A stretch of 64,000 nucleotides of DNA, from the NCBI RefSeq assembly GCF_019972155.1, contig NZ_BOVL01000005.1:186001-250000 (forward strand), given 5' to 3'. How positions within the stretch are numbered: the first letter of the stretch is position 1; the number at the start of each line of letters is the position of its first letter. This document shows, piece after piece, positions 10,032 through 20,891 of this stretch. The stretch is from Bradyrhizobium sp. RD5-C2 (GTDB lineage Bacteria; Pseudomonadota; Alphaproteobacteria; Rhizobiales; Xanthobacteraceae). Made by a program: the position numbers and the translations under genes. A model generated the notes under the pieces. The model was not told the origin of the DNA, did no database searches, and was given only the letters and a program-made list of their open reading frames with translations.

Positions 10032-13000
10032 ATGCCCAACTTCTTCATCGACAGGCCGATCTTCGCCTGGGTCGTCGCGCTGTTCATCTGTCTGGTCGGC
10101 GCGATCTCGATTCCGCTGCTTGCGGTCGCGCAGTACCCGATCATCGCGCCGCCCTCGATCTCGATCTCGACGAGCTATCCCGGCGCGTCGCCTGAAAACC
10201 TCTACAACAGCGTCACGCGGCTGATCGAGGAGGAACTCAACGGCGCCGCTAACATCCTGAACTTCGAATCGACCTCCGACTCGCTCGGCCAGGTCGAGAT
10301 CATCGCCAACTTCAAGCCGGGCACCGACACCAGCCAGGCCTCGGTCGAGGTACAGAACCGCCTCAAGCGCGTCGAGGCGCGGCTACCGCGTGCCGTGATC
10401 CAGCAGGGCATCCTGGTCGAGGAAGCCTCGTCCGCCGTGCTGCAGATCATTACGCTGAACTCGACCGACGGCTCGCTGGATGAGGTGGGCCTCGGCGACT
10501 TCATGATCCGCAACGTGCTGGGCGAGGTGCGCCGCATCCCCGGCGTCGGCCGCGCCACGCTGTATTCGACCGAGCGTTCGCTCCGCATCTGGATCGATCC
10601 GGCCAAGCTGGTCGGCTACGGCCTGTCCGCCGACGACGTCAACAAGGCGATCACGGCGCAGAACGCCCAGGTCGCCTCGGGCAGCATCGGCGCCCAACCG
10701 AGCACCGACACACAGACAATTTCCGCGCAGGTCCTGGTGAAGGGCCAGCTGTCATCGCCCGACGAGTTCGGTGCGATCATCCTGCGCGCCAACCCCGACG
10801 GCTCGACGGTTCGCCTGCGCGACGTCGCGCGGATCGAGATCGGCGGCCTCAGCTACCAGTTCAACACCCGTCTCGACGGCAAGCCGACCGCCGGCCTCTC
10901 GGTGCTGCTGTCGCCGAAGGGCAATGCGCTGGCGACCGCGAGCGCGGTCGAAGCCAAGATGAAGGAGCTGTCGCGCTTCTTCCCGGCCAATATCTCCTAC
11001 GAGATCCCCTACAACATCACACCCGTCGTGAAGGCCTCGATCGAGAAGGTCCTGATGACGCTGGTCGAGGCAGTGGTGCTCGTGTTCATCGTGATGTTCC
11101 TGTTCCTGCAGAACATCCGCTACACCATCATTCCCACCATCGTGGTTCCGGTGGCGCTGCTGGGCGCCTGCGCCACGCTCATGATCGCGGGCTTCTCGAT
11201 CAACATGCTGACCATGTTCGGCATGGTGCTGGCGGTCGGCATCCTGGTCGACGACGCCATCGTCGTGGTTGAGAACGTCGAGCGCATCATGGCCGAAGAG
11301 GGCCTGCCGCCGAAGGAAGCCACCAAGAAGGCGATGTCGCAGATTACCGGCGCCATCATCGGTATCACGCTGGTGCTGATGGCGGTGTTCGTGCCGATGG
11401 CGTTCTTCCCCGGTTCGGTCGGCATTATTTACCGCCAGTTCTCGGTCACCATGGTGGCGGCGATCGCGTTCTCGGCGTTGCTCGCGCTGTCGCTGACGCC
11501 TGCGCTGTGCGCGACCTTGCTCAAGCCGGTCGAGAAGGGCCACGGCCATGCCCGCAAGGGCGTGTTCGGCGCCTTCAACCGCGTGCTCGACCGCAGCCGT
11601 GCCGGCTATGTCACCACCGTGCAGGCCGGGCTGAAGCGCACCGGCCGCCTGATGCTGATCTATCTCGTGCTGTTCGCCGGCGTCGCCTACGGTTTCGTGC
11701 GGCTGCCGGGCGGCTTCCTGCCGGTCGACGACCAGGGCTTCATCACGACCGACGTGCAGACGCCGTCGGAGTCGTCCTATGCGCGGACCGAAGCTGCGGT
11801 CGAGCAGGTCGAGAAGTACCTGAAGAATCGCGCCGGCATCGAGAACGTCACGTTCCTCACCGGCTTCAGCTTCCTTGGCCAGGGCATGAACACCGCACAG
11901 GCGTTCATTACGCTGAAGGACTGGTCGGAGCGCGGCGCGAAGGATTCCGCCGCCGCCATCGTTGCCGACATCAACCGCGACCTGTCGTCGACGATCCGCG
12001 ACGCCAGGATCTCGGCGCTGCAGCCGCCGCCGATCGACAACCTCGGCAACTCCTCGGGCTTCTCGTTCCGCCTGCAGGACCGCGGCCAGAAGGGCTATGC
12101 GGCGCTGATCGCGGCGTCCGACCGCCTGATCGCGGAGGCCAATGCCAGTCCCGTGCTGCAGAAGGTCTATGTCGAAGGCCTGCCGCCGGCGCCGCAGGTC
12201 AATCTGATGATCGACCGCGAGAAGGCCGGCGCGTTCGGCCTCACCTTCGAGGACATTAACAACACGATCTCGACCAACCTCGGCTCGAACTACATCAACG
12301 ACTTCCCGAACCGTGGGCGCATGCAGCGCGTCATCGTGCAGGCCGACAAGACCAGCCGCATGAACGCGGACGACATCCTGAATTACAACGTCAAGAACAG
12401 CCGCGGCCAGCTGGTGCCGTTCTCGGCCTTCGCCACCATCGAATGGTCGAAGGGGCCCACTCAAATTGCGGGCTTCAACTACTATCCGGCGGTGCGCATC
12501 TCCGGCGAGGCGAAGCCGGGCTTCACTTCGGGTGACGCGATCGCGGAGATGGAGCGGCTCGCCGACAAGCTGCCGCGCGGCTTCGGCTATGAGTGGACCG
12601 GCCAGTCGCTGCAGGAGAAGCTGTCGGGCTCGCAGGCACCGTTCCTGCTCGCACTCTCGGTGCTGGTGGTGTTCCTGCTGCTCGCCGCGCTCTATGAGAG
12701 CTGGACCATTCCGCTCGCGGTGCTGCTCACGATTCCGCTCGGCATTCTCGGCGCGGTGGTGGCGGCAACGATGCGCAGCCTGTCCAACGACGTCTATTTC
12801 ACCGTCGGCCTGATCACCATCATCGGTCTCGCCGCCAAGGACGCGATCCTGATCATCGAGTTCGCCAAGGACCTGCGCGCACAGGGCAAACCGCTGGTCG
12901 AGGCGACCATCGAGGCGTGTAGCCTCCGATTCCGTCCGATCCTGATGACCGGTCTCGCCTTCGTCTGCGGCGTACTGCCGATGGCGATCGCGACTGGCGC

Positions 13001-13190
13001 CGGCGGCGCCAGCCAGCAGGCCCTTGGCACGTCGGTGATGGGCGGCATGATCGCCGTCGTGATCCTGGCGCTGCTCCTGGTGCCGGTGTTCTTCGTCAGC
13101 GTGCAGCGCGTGCTGGCGGGAGATCGCGAGAAAGCCCCGGCGAATGCCGAGGTCTATGGCCCGCCTGCGCCGGCGAGGATGGGTCATTGA
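10032..13190 (+). CDS. RND efflux pump permease, HAE1 (AcrB/MexB) family
   Basis: At 1052 residues this is full length for a hydrophobe/amphiphile RND pump. The N-terminus MPNFFIDRPIFAWVVAL is the canonical first membrane helix. The proton-relay aspartates are in GILVDDAIVVVENVER in TM4, and the second half has GLAAKDAILIIEFAKD. It exports hydrophobic or amphiphilic compounds across the cell envelope using the proton gradient, together with the adaptor encoded just upstream. Substrates cannot be predicted. Confidence 0.95.
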   Translation: MPNFFIDRPIFAWVVALFICLVGAISIPLLAVAQYPIIAPPSISISTSYPGASPENLYNSVTRLIEEELNGAANILNFESTSDSLGQVEIIANFKPGTDTSQASVEVQNRLKRVEARLPRAVIQQGILVEEASSAVLQIITLNSTDGSLDEVGLGDFMIRNVLGEVRRIPGVGRATLYSTERSLRIWIDPAKLVGYGLSADDVNKAITAQNAQVASGSIGAQPSTDTQTISAQVLVKGQLSSPDEFGAIILRANPDGSTVRLRDVARIEIGGLSYQFNTRLDGKPTAGLSVLLSPKGNALATASAVEAKMKELSRFFPANISYEIPYNITPVVKASIEKVLMTLVEAVVLVFIVMFLFLQNIRYTIIPTIVVPVALLGACATLMIAGFSINMLTMFGMVLAVGILVDDAIVVVENVERIMAEEGLPPKEATKKAMSQITGAIIGITLVLMAVFVPMAFFPGSVGIIYRQFSVTMVAAIAFSALLALSLTPALCATLLKPVEKGHGHARKGVFGAFNRVLDRSRAGYVTTVQAGLKRTGRLMLIYLVLFAGVAYGFVRLPGGFLPVDDQGFITTDVQTPSESSYARTEAAVEQVEKYLKNRAGIENVTFLTGFSFLGQGMNTAQAFITLKDWSERGAKDSAAAIVADINRDLSSTIRDARISALQPPPIDNLGNSSGFSFRLQDRGQKGYAALIAASDRLIAEANASPVLQKVYVEGLPPAPQVNLMIDREKAGAFGLTFEDINNTISTNLGSNYINDFPNRGRMQRVIVQADKTSRMNADDILNYNVKNSRGQLVPFSAFATIEWSKGPTQIAGFNYYPAVRISGEAKPGFTSGDAIAEMERLADKLPRGFGYEWTGQSLQEKLSGSQAPFLLALSVLVVFLLLAALYESWTIPLAVLLTIPLGILGAVVAATMRSLSNDVYFTVGLITIIGLAAKDAILIIEFAKDLRAQGKPLVEATIEACSLRFRPILMTGLAFVCGVLPMAIATGAGGASQQALGTSVMGGMIAVVILALLLVPVFFVSVQRVLAGDREKAPANAEVYGPPAPARMGH

Positions 13191-13229
13191 TGTTCGAGAT
13201 CGGTGGCGGCTTGCTTTCGCAGGCCGGCC

Positions 13230-13252
13230 AATCCAGATTGCATCTCTGGATT
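13230..13252. terminator. Hairpin after the efflux operon
   Basis: A perfect 8-bp inverted repeat, AATCCAGA and TCTGGATT with a 7-nt loop, lies 40 bp after the pump stop codon. No T-run follows, so it may be a weak terminator or an mRNA-stabilising hairpin. Confidence 0.4.
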
Positions 13253-13294
13253 GAACGGGGAGCGTAGAGGCAACCCGGGAGTTGAGGGCATGTG

Positions 13295-14440
<1,146 letters not shown>

Positions 14441-14454
14441 ATCGCGCCGTCGCG

Positions 14455-15249
14455 TTACTGCCCGAGCGGCTTCAGGATCTTGATCAGCTCTCCGTGCACG
14501 AACTCGTTGCCGCAGACGACGTGGCCGGTTTGCAGCGGGTCGTCACTGCCCTGGATTCCGGAGACCGTGCCGCCGGCTTCGCGGACCATCAGCAGGCCCG
14601 CTGCGACATCCCAGGACTGCAGATTGCGTTCCCAATAGCCGTCGAGGCGGCCGGCGGCGACGAAGGCGAGGTCGAGCGAGGCGGCGCCGAAGCGGCGGAA
14701 GCCCGCGACCTTGCTCTGCAGCGCGGCCATCTCCTGCAGCGCCAGCTGGTGGTTGCCGCGGCCGATATGCGGCAGGCCGCAGGCGACCACGCACTCGTTG
14801 AGCTGGCGGCGGCCGGCGACGCGCAGCCGCTGGTCGTTGAGGAACGCGCCCTTGCCGCGCTCGGCGATGTAGAGCTCGTCATTGGCGGGATTGTAGATCA
14901 CGCCGGCGATGATCGTGTCCTCGCGCTGAAGTCCGATCGAGATCGCGAATTGCGGGATGCCGTGAAGGAAGTTGGTGGTGCCGTCCAGGGGATCGACGAT
15001 CCAGGTGTGGCTCTTGTCGCTGCCCTCGCGCTTGCCGCCTTCCTCGCCGAGGAAGCCGTAACCGGGCCGGGCCTTTTCGAGGTCGGTGTAGAGCATCTCC
15101 TCGGCGCGCTTGTCGGCGAGCGAGACGAAATTCGCCGGGCCCTTCAGCGACACCTGGAGGTGTTCGATCTCGCCGAGGTCGCGCTTGAGGCTGCGGCCGG
15201 CGCGGCGCGCGGCCTTGACCATGACATTGATGAGGGCGGAGTAGAGCAT
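14455..15249 (-). CDS. Inositol monophosphatase family protein
   Basis: This 264-residue Mg-dependent phosphatase has the family motifs: metal ligands in GEEGG and WIVDPLDGTTN, and a WDVAAGLLMVREAGG segment near the C-terminus. Members hydrolyse inositol-1-phosphate or related sugar phosphates, and the SuhB branch also binds RNA polymerase. The exact substrate is not predictable. The ATG at 15249 (MLYSAL) is preferred. A longer frame to 15390 only translates the palindromic repeat upstream. Confidence 0.9.
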   Translation of the reverse strand: MLYSALINVMVKAARRAGRSLKRDLGEIEHLQVSLKGPANFVSLADKRAEEMLYTDLEKARPGYGFLGEEGGKREGSDKSHTWIVDPLDGTTNFLHGIPQFAISIGLQREDTIIAGVIYNPANDELYIAERGKGAFLNDQRLRVAGRRQLNECVVACGLPHIGRGNHQLALQEMAALQSKVAGFRRFGAASLDLAFVAAGRLDGYWERNLQSWDVAAGLLMVREAGGTVSGIQGSDDPLQTGHVVCGNEFVHGELIKILKPLGQ

Positions 15250-15300
15250 GATGAAGGTTTTCTTTGCGATTGTGCTGGAGGGCCGGCCCAAGCGTGGTCC

Positions 15301-15402
15301 CGTCATCCTGAGGAGCGCGGAACGCGCGTCTCGAAGGATGAACGGCCACCAGCCGGGCCGTTCATCCTTCGAGGCTCGCTCCGCTCGCACCTCAGGATGA
15401 CG
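15301..15402. repeat. Palindromic intergenic repeat, family C
   Basis: Arms CGTCATCCTGAGG (15301-15313) and CCTCAGGATGACG (15390-15402) enclose an inner palindrome around CGGCCACCAGCCGGGCCG. Related copies are at 46752, 50436 and 51548. Confidence 0.75.
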
Positions 15403-15468
15403 GGGCGGGAGGAGAGCTGCCTTGGATTGCCGGACTGGGTGCCCTCTGGAGGCCGCCCCGTCAAGGCG

Positions 15469-16542
15469 TCATTTGACGTTGTTTCCGATCCATTTTCGCG
15501 CGGCTGCCTCGCCCTTGGCGCGGTCTTCCGGGCTCATATCGGCGAGAATGTCGTCGAGGTCGGGGTCGCCCTTGCCGGCCGTCTTGGCGACCGTGTGCCA
15601 TTTCAGCGCCTCGACCTTGTCCACCGGGGCGCCGGCGCCGGTCGCCAGCACGTGGGCGAGGCGGTTCTGCGCGATCGCGCTGTTCTGCCGGGCCGCCTTG
15701 CGCAGCATCGCCACCGCCGCCGGCACGTTCCGCGGTGTGCCGCTGCCGTTGTAGAGCGCGATAGCATACTCGACCTCGGCATCGACATTGTCGGCCAGCG
15801 AGGCGGCCTGCAGCAGCCGGGCCGCCTTTTCGAGGTCCTTCGGCACGCCGGTGCCTTCCTTGTAGAAGGTCGCGAGCGCGTATTGCGCCTCGGGGCTGCC
15901 GGCGTCCGCGGCCATCCGCAACAGCTCGGCGGAGCGCTTGAGGTCCTGCGGCAGCGTTTGGCCGTCGAGATAGAGCAGCGCGAGATTATAGGCCGCCTTC
16001 GGCTCGCCGAGCTTGGCCGACGAGGCCAGCAGCTTGACCGCGGAATCCTTGTCCACCGCGCCGCCGCGGCCGGCGATCCGCATCATCGCGAGCGCGAACA
16101 TCGCCTCGCGGTCGCCAGCATCGGACGCGCGCTTGTACCAGTCGTCGGCCTTGACGTAGTCGCGCTTGACGCCGAGCCCGTTGGCATAGAGCTCGCCCAG
16201 CATCGTCATCGCCTTGGCATCGTTGTTGTTCTGGGCGCGCACCATCGCCAGGTCGAATGCGGTCTTGTACATGCCGCGCTGATAGGCGCCATAGACGAGG
16301 TCGACATTGGGATCATCCGGCGTCGGGGTCGGCGAGGGCGTCGGGGTGGCCGTTGGTGTGGCGGCGGGCTTCGGCGCGGGCTTCTTCGCGACGGGCGCAT
16401 GCACCTTCGGCTTCTCTTTCGGCGCCTCCTTCTTCGCGGGCGGCGGTGTCTGTGACGGCGGCGTGATCGAGAGCTGCGCCATCGCACCGCTCGCCAGCAT
16501 CATGCAGCCGAGCGCAACACCTATCGGACGCAGGCGATTCAT
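15469..16542 (-). CDS. Exported Sel1-repeat (TPR-like) protein
   Basis: This 357-residue protein has a signal peptide (MNRLRPIGVALGCMMLASGAMA). A Pro/Lys/Thr-rich linker (about 30-75) follows, then six Sel1-like repeats of about 36 residues with the pattern A..LG.LY..G.GV..D...A..W...A...G. Such proteins are usually periplasmic scaffolds. It starts 7 bp after the stop codon of the ThiE-like gene, so it is at the end of the central-carbon operon, but a metabolic role is not evident. The ATG at 16542 was chosen because it gives a proper signal peptide. Confidence 0.8.
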   Translation of the reverse strand: MNRLRPIGVALGCMMLASGAMAQLSITPPSQTPPPAKKEAPKEKPKVHAPVAKKPAPKPAATPTATPTPSPTPTPDDPNVDLVYGAYQRGMYKTAFDLAMVRAQNNNDAKAMTMLGELYANGLGVKRDYVKADDWYKRASDAGDREAMFALAMMRIAGRGGAVDKDSAVKLLASSAKLGEPKAAYNLALLYLDGQTLPQDLKRSAELLRMAADAGSPEAQYALATFYKEGTGVPKDLEKAARLLQAASLADNVDAEVEYAIALYNGSGTPRNVPAAVAMLRKAARQNSAIAQNRLAHVLATGAGAPVDKVEALKWHTVAKTAGKGDPDLDDILADMSPEDRAKGEAAARKWIGNNVK

Positions 16543-16549
16543 TCCGGCG

Positions 16550-17227
16550 TCATCCCTCGGCCTTGGCCGTGCCCAACGTGCCGGCATGCGCCTCTGCAAT
16601 CGCTGCGCCGATCTCGGCGAGCGCGGTCTTGGCGCCGCGCGGATCGGACCAGATGAACTCTCCGACCAGCACGAAATCCGCGCCGGCCGCGGCGAACGCC
16701 TCGGCCTCCTCGCGCGAGGTCGCAAAGCCGACGCAGGGCGGCTCGAACAATTCGTCCCACCATTGCAGCCGCTCGGCGATCGCCTCAAGCGAGGGGCGTT
16801 GTCCGTTGGCGTCGGGCTCGCCGAACAGCACATAATCGGCACCGGCTTCGCCCGCGGCCATGGAATCGTGGCGCGTCGCGAGCCCGCCGACGCCTGCGAT
16901 GCGGTCGGGCTTCAGCGAAGGCATCGCTTCTTCCATCGCGGCGAGGCCGGTCAGATGTGCGCCGTCGGCGCCGGCGCGGGCCACGATGTCGGGATGGCCG
17001 TCGATCAGCAGCGCAGCACCCGCGTTCTGGATCGCGGGCGCCAGCGCCTTGATGGTGGAGATCATGCTGCGCGGATCGGTCTCGCGCAGCCGCACCAGCA
17101 CGGCCGCGACATCGGCCGCAGCAAGCAGGTCGGCAAGCTCGGCCGCAAGCTGCAACGGCTCGTCGACCGGCGGAATTGCCAGATAGAGGCGCGGCGCCGG
17201 CCGCGGCGGAACGGGCTTGGTCGCCAA
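16550..17227 (-). CDS. ThiE/TenI-like TIM-barrel protein, active-site residues degenerate
   Basis: This 225-residue protein aligns with thiamine-phosphate synthases through LVRLRE, GADGAHL and EAGADYVLFGEP. Residues that bind pyrophosphate and substrate in ThiE are changed: the LRxK lysine is missing, the ND pair is absent, HLGQ reads HLTG, and the GP..PT.TK loop reads GEPDANGQRPS. It is better viewed as a TenI-like or diverged paralog, and thiamine synthesis is uncertain. The only good start is a TTG at 17227, directly abutting the TAG stop of the class I aldolase gene, which suggests translational coupling. Confidence 0.7.
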   Translation of the reverse strand: MATKPVPPRPAPRLYLAIPPVDEPLQLAAELADLLAAADVAAVLVRLRETDPRSMISTIKALAPAIQNAGAALLIDGHPDIVARAGADGAHLTGLAAMEEAMPSLKPDRIAGVGGLATRHDSMAAGEAGADYVLFGEPDANGQRPSLEAIAERLQWWDELFEPPCVGFATSREEAEAFAAAGADFVLVGEFIWSDPRGAKTALAEIGAAIAEAHAGTLGTAKAEG

Positions 17228-18253
17228 CTATGCCGCCTGTTTCTCGAGGCCGGCTTCCCAATTGCCGGTGCTCGCCAGCCCGTTCATCCGGGCGCGATGC
17301 GAGAAGGCGCGCTGGCCCGCGGGGAAGTTGTCTGATTTGCCGGACCACGCCTTTTGCGGCGCCGCCTGCAGCGCACGGCCATAGGAGAAGGTCAGCCGCC
17401 AGGGCAAATGGCCGATCTTGTTCATGGCGTCGAGATGCGCGGTCGCTTCCTCGTCGCTCTGCCCGCCGGAGAGGAAGGCGATGCCGGGCACCGCGGCCGG
17501 TACGCAGCTCTTGAGCAGGCGGATGGTCTTCTCGGCGACTTCCTGCACCGACGCCTGCTTCGGGCATTTCTTGCCCGAGATAATCATGTTGGGCTTCAGG
17601 ATCATGCCCTCGAGCGCGACGCGCTGCACCCGCAATTCCTGGAAGGTGCGGTTCAGCACGCGCTGCGTCACCTCATAGCAGCGGTCGATGTCGTGATCGC
17701 CGTCCATCAGCACCTCGGGCTCGACGATCGGCACGATCTGCGCGGCCTGGCACAGCGCGGCATAGCGCGCCAGCGCATGCGCATTGACGCGGACCGCGGT
17801 CTGGGTCGGGATTCGCGGCCCGATATCGATCACGGCGCGCCACTTCGCAAAGCGCGCACCGCGCTCGTAATACTTCTTCAAGCGTTCGGCGAGCTTGTCG
17901 AGGCCGACGGTGACGAGTTCGCCGGGGCAGTTCGGCAGCGCCTGGGTGCCCTCGTCGACCTTGATGCCGGGAATGCTGCCGGCCTGCTCGATCAGCTTGA
18001 CCAGCGGCGTGCCGTCCTTGGCATTCTGCCAGATCGTCTCGTCGTAGAGGATGACGCCGGAGATGTACTTGCTCATCGCCTCCTGCGAGCGGAACAGCAT
18101 CTCGCGATAGTCGCGGCGACTGTCTTCGGTTGAATCGACCTTGATGGCGTCGAAACGCTTCTTGATGGTGCCGGAGGATTCGTCGGCGGCGAGGATGCCC
18201 TTGCCCGGGGTGACCATGGCGAGCGCAATTTTGTTGAGGTCAGCGAGGTTCAT
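17228..18253 (-). CDS. Class I fructose-bisphosphate aldolase
   Basis: This 341-residue Schiff-base aldolase interconverts fructose-1,6-bisphosphate with dihydroxyacetone phosphate and glyceraldehyde-3-phosphate. The N-terminal block GKGILAADESSGTIKKRF and the active-site lysine in EGMILKPNMI mark the class I animal/plant-type family. It uses no metal. The ATG at 18253 follows a GGAGGA ribosome-binding site. A class II aldolase gene lies immediately upstream in the same direction, so the cluster encodes both unrelated forms of the enzyme. Confidence 0.93.
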   Translation of the reverse strand: MNLADLNKIALAMVTPGKGILAADESSGTIKKRFDAIKVDSTEDSRRDYREMLFRSQEAMSKYISGVILYDETIWQNAKDGTPLVKLIEQAGSIPGIKVDEGTQALPNCPGELVTVGLDKLAERLKKYYERGARFAKWRAVIDIGPRIPTQTAVRVNAHALARYAALCQAAQIVPIVEPEVLMDGDHDIDRCYEVTQRVLNRTFQELRVQRVALEGMILKPNMIISGKKCPKQASVQEVAEKTIRLLKSCVPAAVPGIAFLSGGQSDEEATAHLDAMNKIGHLPWRLTFSYGRALQAAPQKAWSGKSDNFPAGQRAFSHRARMNGLASTGNWEAGLEKQAA

Positions 18254-18442
18254 CGGGGGCGTCCTCCGGAGCCATTGCCTTTGCAAACCAAAATAGGCGG
18301 TTCTCGGGCAAATGCCTAGAAAACGTTCGTCGCGGCCGATGTTTGTCGCAGCCGGCGATCAAGCCCCGGGACACCGTTTCCGACTGCGTCAGAATCGGTG
18401 CCCCGCCTTAATGATTCAGGCGAGAAGTTGTCAGGCGGTTTC

Positions 18443-19510
18443 TCAAGCAACCTTGGGATCGAGCGCGCCCGAAGCGTAGCGCTTGGCCATTTCCGCGGTG
18501 GTCAGCACCTTCTTGATCTTGCTGGCCTGGCCCGCGGTGTTGAACTCCTGCAGGCGCTGCTTGCACAGCTTGGTCATCGCCTCCATCGCGGGCTTCAGGT
18601 ACTTGCGCGGATCGAACTCTTCCGGATTGTCCTTCAGCACCTTGCGGATCTGGCCGGTCATCGCCATCCGGTTGTCGGTGTCGATGTTGATCTTGCGCAC
18701 GCCGTTCTTGATGCCACGCTGGATCTCGGCGACCGGCACGCCCCAGGTCGGCTTCATCTTGCCGCCATTGGCATTGATGATCTCCTGCAGTTCCTGCGGC
18801 ACCGACGAGGAGCCGTGCATCACGAGATGCGTGTTCGGCAGCTTGCGATGGATTTCCTCGATCACATTCATGGCGAGGATGTCGCCGTCCGGCTTGCGGG
18901 TGAACTTGTAGGCGCCGTGCGAGGTGCCCATCGCGATCGCCAGCGCGTCGACCTTGGTTTCCTTGACGAACTTCACGGCTTCGTCCGGATTGGTCAGCAG
19001 CTGGTCATGCGACAGCTTGCCCTCGGCGCCGTGGCCGTCTTCCTTGTCGCCCATGCCGGTCTCGAGCGAGCCGAGCACGCCGAGTTCGCCTTCCACCGAG
19101 ATGCCGCCGAGATGGGCCATGCCGGTCACCGTCCGGGTGACGCCGACATTGTAGTCCCAATCGCCGGGGGTCTTGCCGTCGGCCTTCAGCGAGCCGTCCA
19201 TCATCACCGAGGTGAAGCCGGCCTGGATCGCGGTCATGCAGGTCGCAGGCTCGTTGCCGTGGTCGAGATGCACGCAGACCGGGATCTGCGGATAGATCTC
19301 GGTGACGGCGTCCATCATGTGCTTGAGCATGACGTCGTTGGCGTAGGACCGCGCACCGCGCGAGGCCTGGATGATGACGGGCGCGTCGACCTCGGAGGCT
19401 GCGGCCATGATCGCCAGGGCCTGCTCCATATTGTTGATGTTGAAGGCAGGTACGCCGTAATCATGCTCGGCCGCGTGATCGAGCAGTTGCCGCAATGTTA
19501 TGCGAGCCAT
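18443..19510 (-). CDS. fba: Class II fructose-bisphosphate aldolase (Calvin-cycle subtype)
   Basis: This 355-residue metal-dependent aldolase has zinc-ligand histidines in [12 protein letters not shown] and [10 protein letters not shown]. The [24 protein letters not shown] start and overall length match the CbbA-like subtype found in proteobacteria. It has a GGGAGAA ribosome-binding site and follows pgk by 42 bp in one transcription direction. It serves glycolysis/gluconeogenesis, and potentially a Calvin cycle if RuBisCO is encoded elsewhere. Confidence 0.95.
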   Translation of the reverse strand: MARITLRQLLDHAAEHDYGVPAFNINNMEQALAIMAAASEVDAPVIIQASRGARSYANDVMLKHMMDAVTEIYPQIPVCVHLDHGNEPATCMTAIQAGFTSVMMDGSLKADGKTPGDWDYNVGVTRTVTGMAHLGGISVEGELGVLGSLETGMGDKEDGHGAEGKLSHDQLLTNPDEAVKFVKETKVDALAIAMGTSHGAYKFTRKPDGDILAMNVIEEIHRKLPNTHLVMHGSSSVPQELQEIINANGGKMKPTWGVPVAEIQRGIKNGVRKINIDTDNRMAMTGQIRKVLKDNPEEFDPRKYLKPAMEAMTKLCKQRLQEFNTAGQASKIKKVLTTAEMAKRYASGALDPKVA

Positions 19511-19552
19511 TCCATTTCTCCCTGTAATGCGCGTTCGCGGATGTGACCTAAA

Positions 19553-20749
19553 TCAACGGTTTTTCAAAACTTCGACGCCCGGCAGCGGCTTGCCTTCCAT
19601 CCATTCAAGAAACGCGCCGCCCGCGGTCGAGACGTAGGAAAAATCGCCGGCCACGCCCGCCTGGTTGAGCGCCGCGACGGTATCGCCGCCGCCGGCGACC
19701 GAGACCAGCTTCTTGGCTTTGGTGCGCTCGGCGGCATGCTTGGCCGACACCACGGTGCCGCGGTCGAACGGCGTCAATTCGAAGGCGCCGAGCGGTCCGT
19801 TCCAGACCAGCGTCGCGGCATCGTCGATCGCGGCATGGATCCGCGCGATCGATTGCGGGCCGACGTCGAGGATCATGCCGTCGGCCGGGATCGCGTCGAG
19901 GCCGTAAGCGTGCGACGGCGCGTTGGCGGCGAACTGGTTGGCGACAACAGCGTCGACCGGCAGGATGATCGCGCAATTCGCCGCGTTGGCCTTCTCCATG
20001 ATCCGCAGCGCGGTCGGAGCGAGGTCCTTTTCGGCGAGCGACTTGCCGACGCCGATGCCCTGTGCGTGCAGGAAGGTGTTGGCCATGCCGCCGCCGATCA
20101 CCAGAGCGTCGACCTTGTTCACGAGGTTTTCCAACAGGTCGATCTTGGTCGAGACCTTGGCGCCGCCGATGATAGCGATCACGGGCTTGGTCGGTGCTTC
20201 CAGCGCCTTGCCGAGCGCGTCGAGCTCGGCCTGCATGGTGCGGCCGGCATAGGCCGGCAGCTTGTGGCCGAGGCCTTCGGTCGAGGCGTGGGCGCGGTGC
20301 GCAGCGGAGAAGGCGTCGTTGACCCAGATGTCGCCGAGCTTGGCGAGTTCAGCGACGAAGCCGGCGTCGTTCTTTTCCTCTTCCTTGTGGAAGCGGGTGT
20401 TCTCGAGGCAGAGGATGTCGCCGTCCTTGAGGGCCGCAACCGCGTTGGCGGCCGGCTCGCCGATGCAGTCCTCGGCGAAGGCGACCGGGCGCTTGATCAC
20501 CTTCGACAGCGCTTCCGCGACCGGCTTCAGCGACTCCTTGGGATCGCGGCCCTTGGGCCGGCCGAAATGGGCGAGCAGGATCACCTTGCCGCCCTTGTCG
20601 GAAATCTCGGTGACGGTGGGCGCAACGCGCTCGAGCCGTGTGGCGTCGGTGACGCGGCCGCCTTCCATGGGAACGTTGAGGTCGACGCGAAGCAGCACGC
20701 GCTTGCCCTTCACGTTGACGTCGTCGAGGGTGCGGAACGATTTGGTCAT
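19553..20749 (-). CDS. pgk: Phosphoglycerate kinase
   Basis: This 398-residue enzyme transfers phosphate between 1,3-bisphosphoglycerate and ADP. It has the N-domain [10 protein letters not shown] motif, FGRPKG, the C-domain nucleotide-binding segment [15 protein letters not shown], and the C-terminal [11 protein letters not shown]. The ATG at 20749 follows AGGAAACGCTC. It lies between gap and fba on the same strand, as in many proteobacterial glycolytic/Calvin operons. Confidence 0.96.
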   Translation of the reverse strand: MTKSFRTLDDVNVKGKRVLLRVDLNVPMEGGRVTDATRLERVAPTVTEISDKGGKVILLAHFGRPKGRDPKESLKPVAEALSKVIKRPVAFAEDCIGEPAANAVAALKDGDILCLENTRFHKEEEKNDAGFVAELAKLGDIWVNDAFSAAHRAHASTEGLGHKLPAYAGRTMQAELDALGKALEAPTKPVIAIIGGAKVSTKIDLLENLVNKVDALVIGGGMANTFLHAQGIGVGKSLAEKDLAPTALRIMEKANAANCAIILPVDAVVANQFAANAPSHAYGLDAIPADGMILDVGPQSIARIHAAIDDAATLVWNGPLGAFELTPFDRGTVVSAKHAAERTKAKKLVSVAGGGDTVAALNQAGVAGDFSYVSTAGGAFLEWMEGKPLPGVEVLKNR

Positions 20750-20852
20750 GAGCGTTTCCTGTGCGGCCGGACACAGCCGTCCAGCGGACGGCGTCGCTTT
20801 CGCTTGCCGATGTCGCGGCCGTCGAGGTCGCGAATGCGGGGGCAAACACGCA

Positions 20853-20877
20853 GATGCCCGGCGCTGGGCCGGGCATC
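20853..20877 (-). terminator. Intercistronic hairpin between gap and pgk
   Basis: A perfect 9-bp stem (GATGCCCGG with CCGGGCATC, 7-nt loop) lies 15 nt after the gap stop codon. No T-run follows. It may be an attenuator or an RNA-processing and stability element that sets the gap:pgk ratio. Confidence 0.45.
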
Positions 20878-20891
20878 ACGGGTGGTCGGTG

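Noticed and set aside
10752-13187. 811-codon open frame opposite the RND pump gene
   Set aside because: Shadow of the pump gene on the other strand; His/Arg/Asp/Gln-rich translation without any known fold.
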